A stretch of 63,813 nucleotides of DNA from positions 1 to 63,813 of the forward strand of contig JAUYJB010000014.1 of assembly GCA_030688605.1 (NCBI GenBank), written 5' to 3'. Made by a program: the position numbers and the translations under genes. The notes beneath the pieces were generated by a model. It saw only the letters and a program-made list of their open reading frames with translations. It was not told the origin of the DNA and made no database searches. Each line of letters starts with the position of its first letter. The stretch's first letter is position 1. Source of the stretch: Hyphomicrobiales bacterium. Lineage in GTDB: Bacteria > Pseudomonadota > Alphaproteobacteria > Rhizobiales > NORP267. Positions 62,352 to 63,813 of the stretch are shown here, piece after piece.

Positions 62352-63571
62352 TCGGGATGGGCGCGGGCGAGGCCGACGGCCGGCTTGCCGACAATGTCAT
62401 CCATTTCGTGCGCCTTCTGCGCGGCGCCGGGCTGTCCGTCGGCCCTGCCCAGGCGCTCGGCGCGCTCGAAGCGCTGCAGACGGCGGGCATCGGCCGGAAG
62501 CAGGATTTCTACTGGACCCTGCACGCAACCCTGGTCACACGCCGCGAGCACAAGCCGATCTTCGACCAGGCCTTCGCCCTGTTCTGGCAGAAGCGCGGGC
62601 TGATCGACAAGATGATCGCGCTGATGTCGCCGGAAATGAGCTCGGCGGCAGCCGAGGCCCAAGAGCCGAAGCCGGCGGCGCTGCGGCTCGCCGAGGCGCT
62701 GGGCGAGGGGGCCGAACAGCCGCCGCGGCGCGAGGAGCAGGCCGAATTCGACGCCAGGCTGACCATGTCGGAGCGCGAGGTCCTGAGAAGCAAGGATTTC
62801 GAGCAGATGAGCGCCGCCGAATTCGCCGAGGCCGCGCGCCTGGTGCGGACCCTGGTGCTACCCGAGGACGAGGTGCGCACCCGGCGCACCCGGCCGCTTG
62901 CCCGCGGCAGAAAGCTCGACCCGCGCGGCACGCTCAGACGCACCTTGCGCACCGGTGGCGACGTCATTGCGCTGGCGCGGCGGACGCGGCGATTGCGCCA
63001 TCCGCCGCTGGTCCTGCTGATCGACATTTCCGGTTCGATGGCGAGCTATTCGCGCGTCATGCTGCATTTCGCCCATGCGCTCGCAAGGGCGCGCGAGCGG
63101 GTGCACGTGTTCCTGTTCGGCACCAGGCTTTCCAACGTCAGCCGGCATCTGCGCACCCGCGACCCGGACGAGGCGCTGGCGGCCGTCTCGCGCGCGGTTG
63201 AGGACTGGTCGGGCGGCACGCGCATCGCCTCGTGCCTCACCACGTTCAACAAGGACTGGTCGCGCCGCGTGCTCGGCCAGGGGGCGGTGGTGCTGCTAGT
63301 CTCAGACGGGCTCGAACGGGAGGCGGGCAGCGAGCTGCCGCGGCAGATCGAGCGGCTGCACAAATCCTGCCGCAGGCTCGTCTGGCTCAACCCGTTGTTG
63401 CGCTTCGACCGCTTCGAGGCGCGGGCGGGCGGCATCCGCGCCATGCTGCCGCATGTTGACGAATTCAGGCCGGTGCACAATCTGGAAAGCCTGGCGTCGC
63501 TGGCAGCGGCCCTCGACGGCCGGCGGCAATTCCTGCCCGACCCGAGGACATGGCTGAGACCGGCCGCCTAG
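62348..63571 (+). CDS. coxE: VWA-domain protein, CoxE-like
   Basis: 407 residues. A helical N-terminal domain (VIHFVRLLRGAGLSVGPAQA) leads into a VWA domain with a complete metal site DISGS (226-230), a Thr in GGTRIASC and an Asp in VLLVSDGLERE. It is the standard partner of the MoxR-like ATPase CoxD. Start GTG 62348 is coupled to coxD; ATG 62357 is possible. The stop TAG is part of CTAGAGCGGTTC, the left end of repeat copy B. Confidence 0.9.
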   Translation: MIGMGAGEADGRLADNVIHFVRLLRGAGLSVGPAQALGALEALQTAGIGRKQDFYWTLHATLVTRREHKPIFDQAFALFWQKRGLIDKMIALMSPEMSSAAAEAQEPKPAALRLAEALGEGAEQPPRREEQAEFDARLTMSEREVLRSKDFEQMSAAEFAEAARLVRTLVLPEDEVRTRRTRPLARGRKLDPRGTLRRTLRTGGDVIALARRTRRLRHPPLVLLIDISGSMASYSRVMLHFAHALARARERVHVFLFGTRLSNVSRHLRTRDPDEALAAVSRAVEDWSGGTRIASCLTTFNKDWSRRVLGQGAVVLLVSDGLEREAGSELPRQIERLHKSCRRLVWLNPLLRFDRFEARAGGIRAMLPHVDEFRPVHNLESLASLAAALDGRRQFLPDPRTWLRPAA

Positions 63572-63813
63572 AGCGGTTCATGGTTATAGGGAATCAATTC
63601 GATGGTCCAAATCGGTTCATCCGGGCAGGCGTGGGCCGCGACGCGCGATACGGGATATCGGGCGAGCGCCGCAACGACCCCGGTGGGCCGATTTGGCCCA
63701 CCGAAGGCCGGGTTCTTTTGCGCCGTGGCGGTGTTGCGGCTGTTGGCCGATGCACCACATCGCCCGGCGAGCCGCGCCTGGCCACGGCGCAAAATCATCC
63801 CGGTCAAATGGTT
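63571..63813. mobile_element. 264-bp MITE-like element, copy B (cut by window end)
   Basis: Begins GAGCGGTTCATGGTTATAGG at 63571 after C-TA and runs to the last base of the window, where about 21 more bases (the right terminal repeat) are expected. It is the reverse orientation of copy A at 46344-46607; I count roughly eight differences over 243 bases. Includes the same internal dyads (TTTTGCGCCGTGG / CCACGGCGCAAAA). Confidence 0.85.

Noticed and set aside
1-63813. CRISPR array, prophage or genomic-island integrase
   Set aside because: No regularly spaced direct repeats, cas, integrase, phage structural or transposase genes were seen anywhere in the window.

Overview
This 63.8 kb GC-rich window reads as alphaproteobacterial chromosome, most likely order Hyphomicrobiales (Rhizobiales). 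The evidence is gene content and order: gyrA-coaD-cyclophilin-queA-tgt, clpS-clpA, divK-pleD-rpmG-NUDIX-rnr-topA-dprA-plsY-pyrC-pyrB, an EipB-family protein, a phasin, an LpcC-like core mannosyltransferase and a CYP199-like P450. Genes are densely packed and there is no prophage, CRISPR array or intact insertion sequence. I cannot name the genus from sequence alone.

Layout. 1-5.8 kb: 3' end of gyrA, a LysE-type exporter, a frameshifted cytochrome b561-like gene, coaD, a cyclophilin, the queuosine genes queA-tgt and tRNA-Lys(TTT). 5.9-11.2 kb: a tight GT83 / PAP2 phosphatase / GT2 / LAB-N unit followed by ugd, which fits undecaprenyl-phosphate-sugar modification of lipid A or LPS core, probably with a uronic acid. 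11.2-17.0 kb: an LPS or surface-glycan block (LpcC-like GT4, FkbM methyltransferase, SAM methyltransferase, two GT25, one GT4). 17.2-23 kb: a periplasmic pentaheme cytochrome, a CYP199-like P450 and putA. 23.1-26.1 kb: a VWA protein paired with a membrane-anchored J-domain protein, then a D,D-carboxypeptidase with a SPOR domain. 26.3-31 kb: a phasin with probable PhaR operators in its promoter, clpS-clpA, azlCD. 30.9-37.4 kb: a leftward housekeeping set (HIT, COG3146 acyltransferase-like, GDPD, RidA, 2-hydroxyacid dehydrogenase), then eipB, a ROK kinase and a HAD protein. 37.6-50.7 kb: divK-pleD, then the leftward rpmG...pyrB block. 51.4-57.2 kb: an AidB-like acyl-CoA dehydrogenase, a CelD-like acetyltransferase and pcaB-pcaD-pcaC. 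57.5-63.6 kb: a form II CO-dehydrogenase-like molybdenum hydroxylase (S-L-M order) with CoxD and CoxE.

How the genes fit together. Ugd would supply the UDP-uronate precursor for the GT2/GT83 pathway, with the PAP2 enzyme either exposing the acceptor or recycling the lipid carrier. The P450 and the pca genes could both serve aromatic-acid catabolism through protocatechuate, although no pcaGH is present. The form II hydroxylase diverges from pcaB and carries CoxD/CoxE, which are best known as maturation factors of the copper-containing form I enzyme.

The most unusual features are: a family of CTAGAGC-ended inverted-repeat elements (two ~264 bp MITE-like copies, a 29 bp fused-terminus copy and relatives) that repeatedly supply the TAG stop codon of the adjacent gene; a Tgt lacking three of four canonical zinc ligands; a dihydroorotase homologue lacking its metal-binding HxH; the VWA/J-protein pair; and the LAB-N small protein as a possible lipid-sugar translocator.
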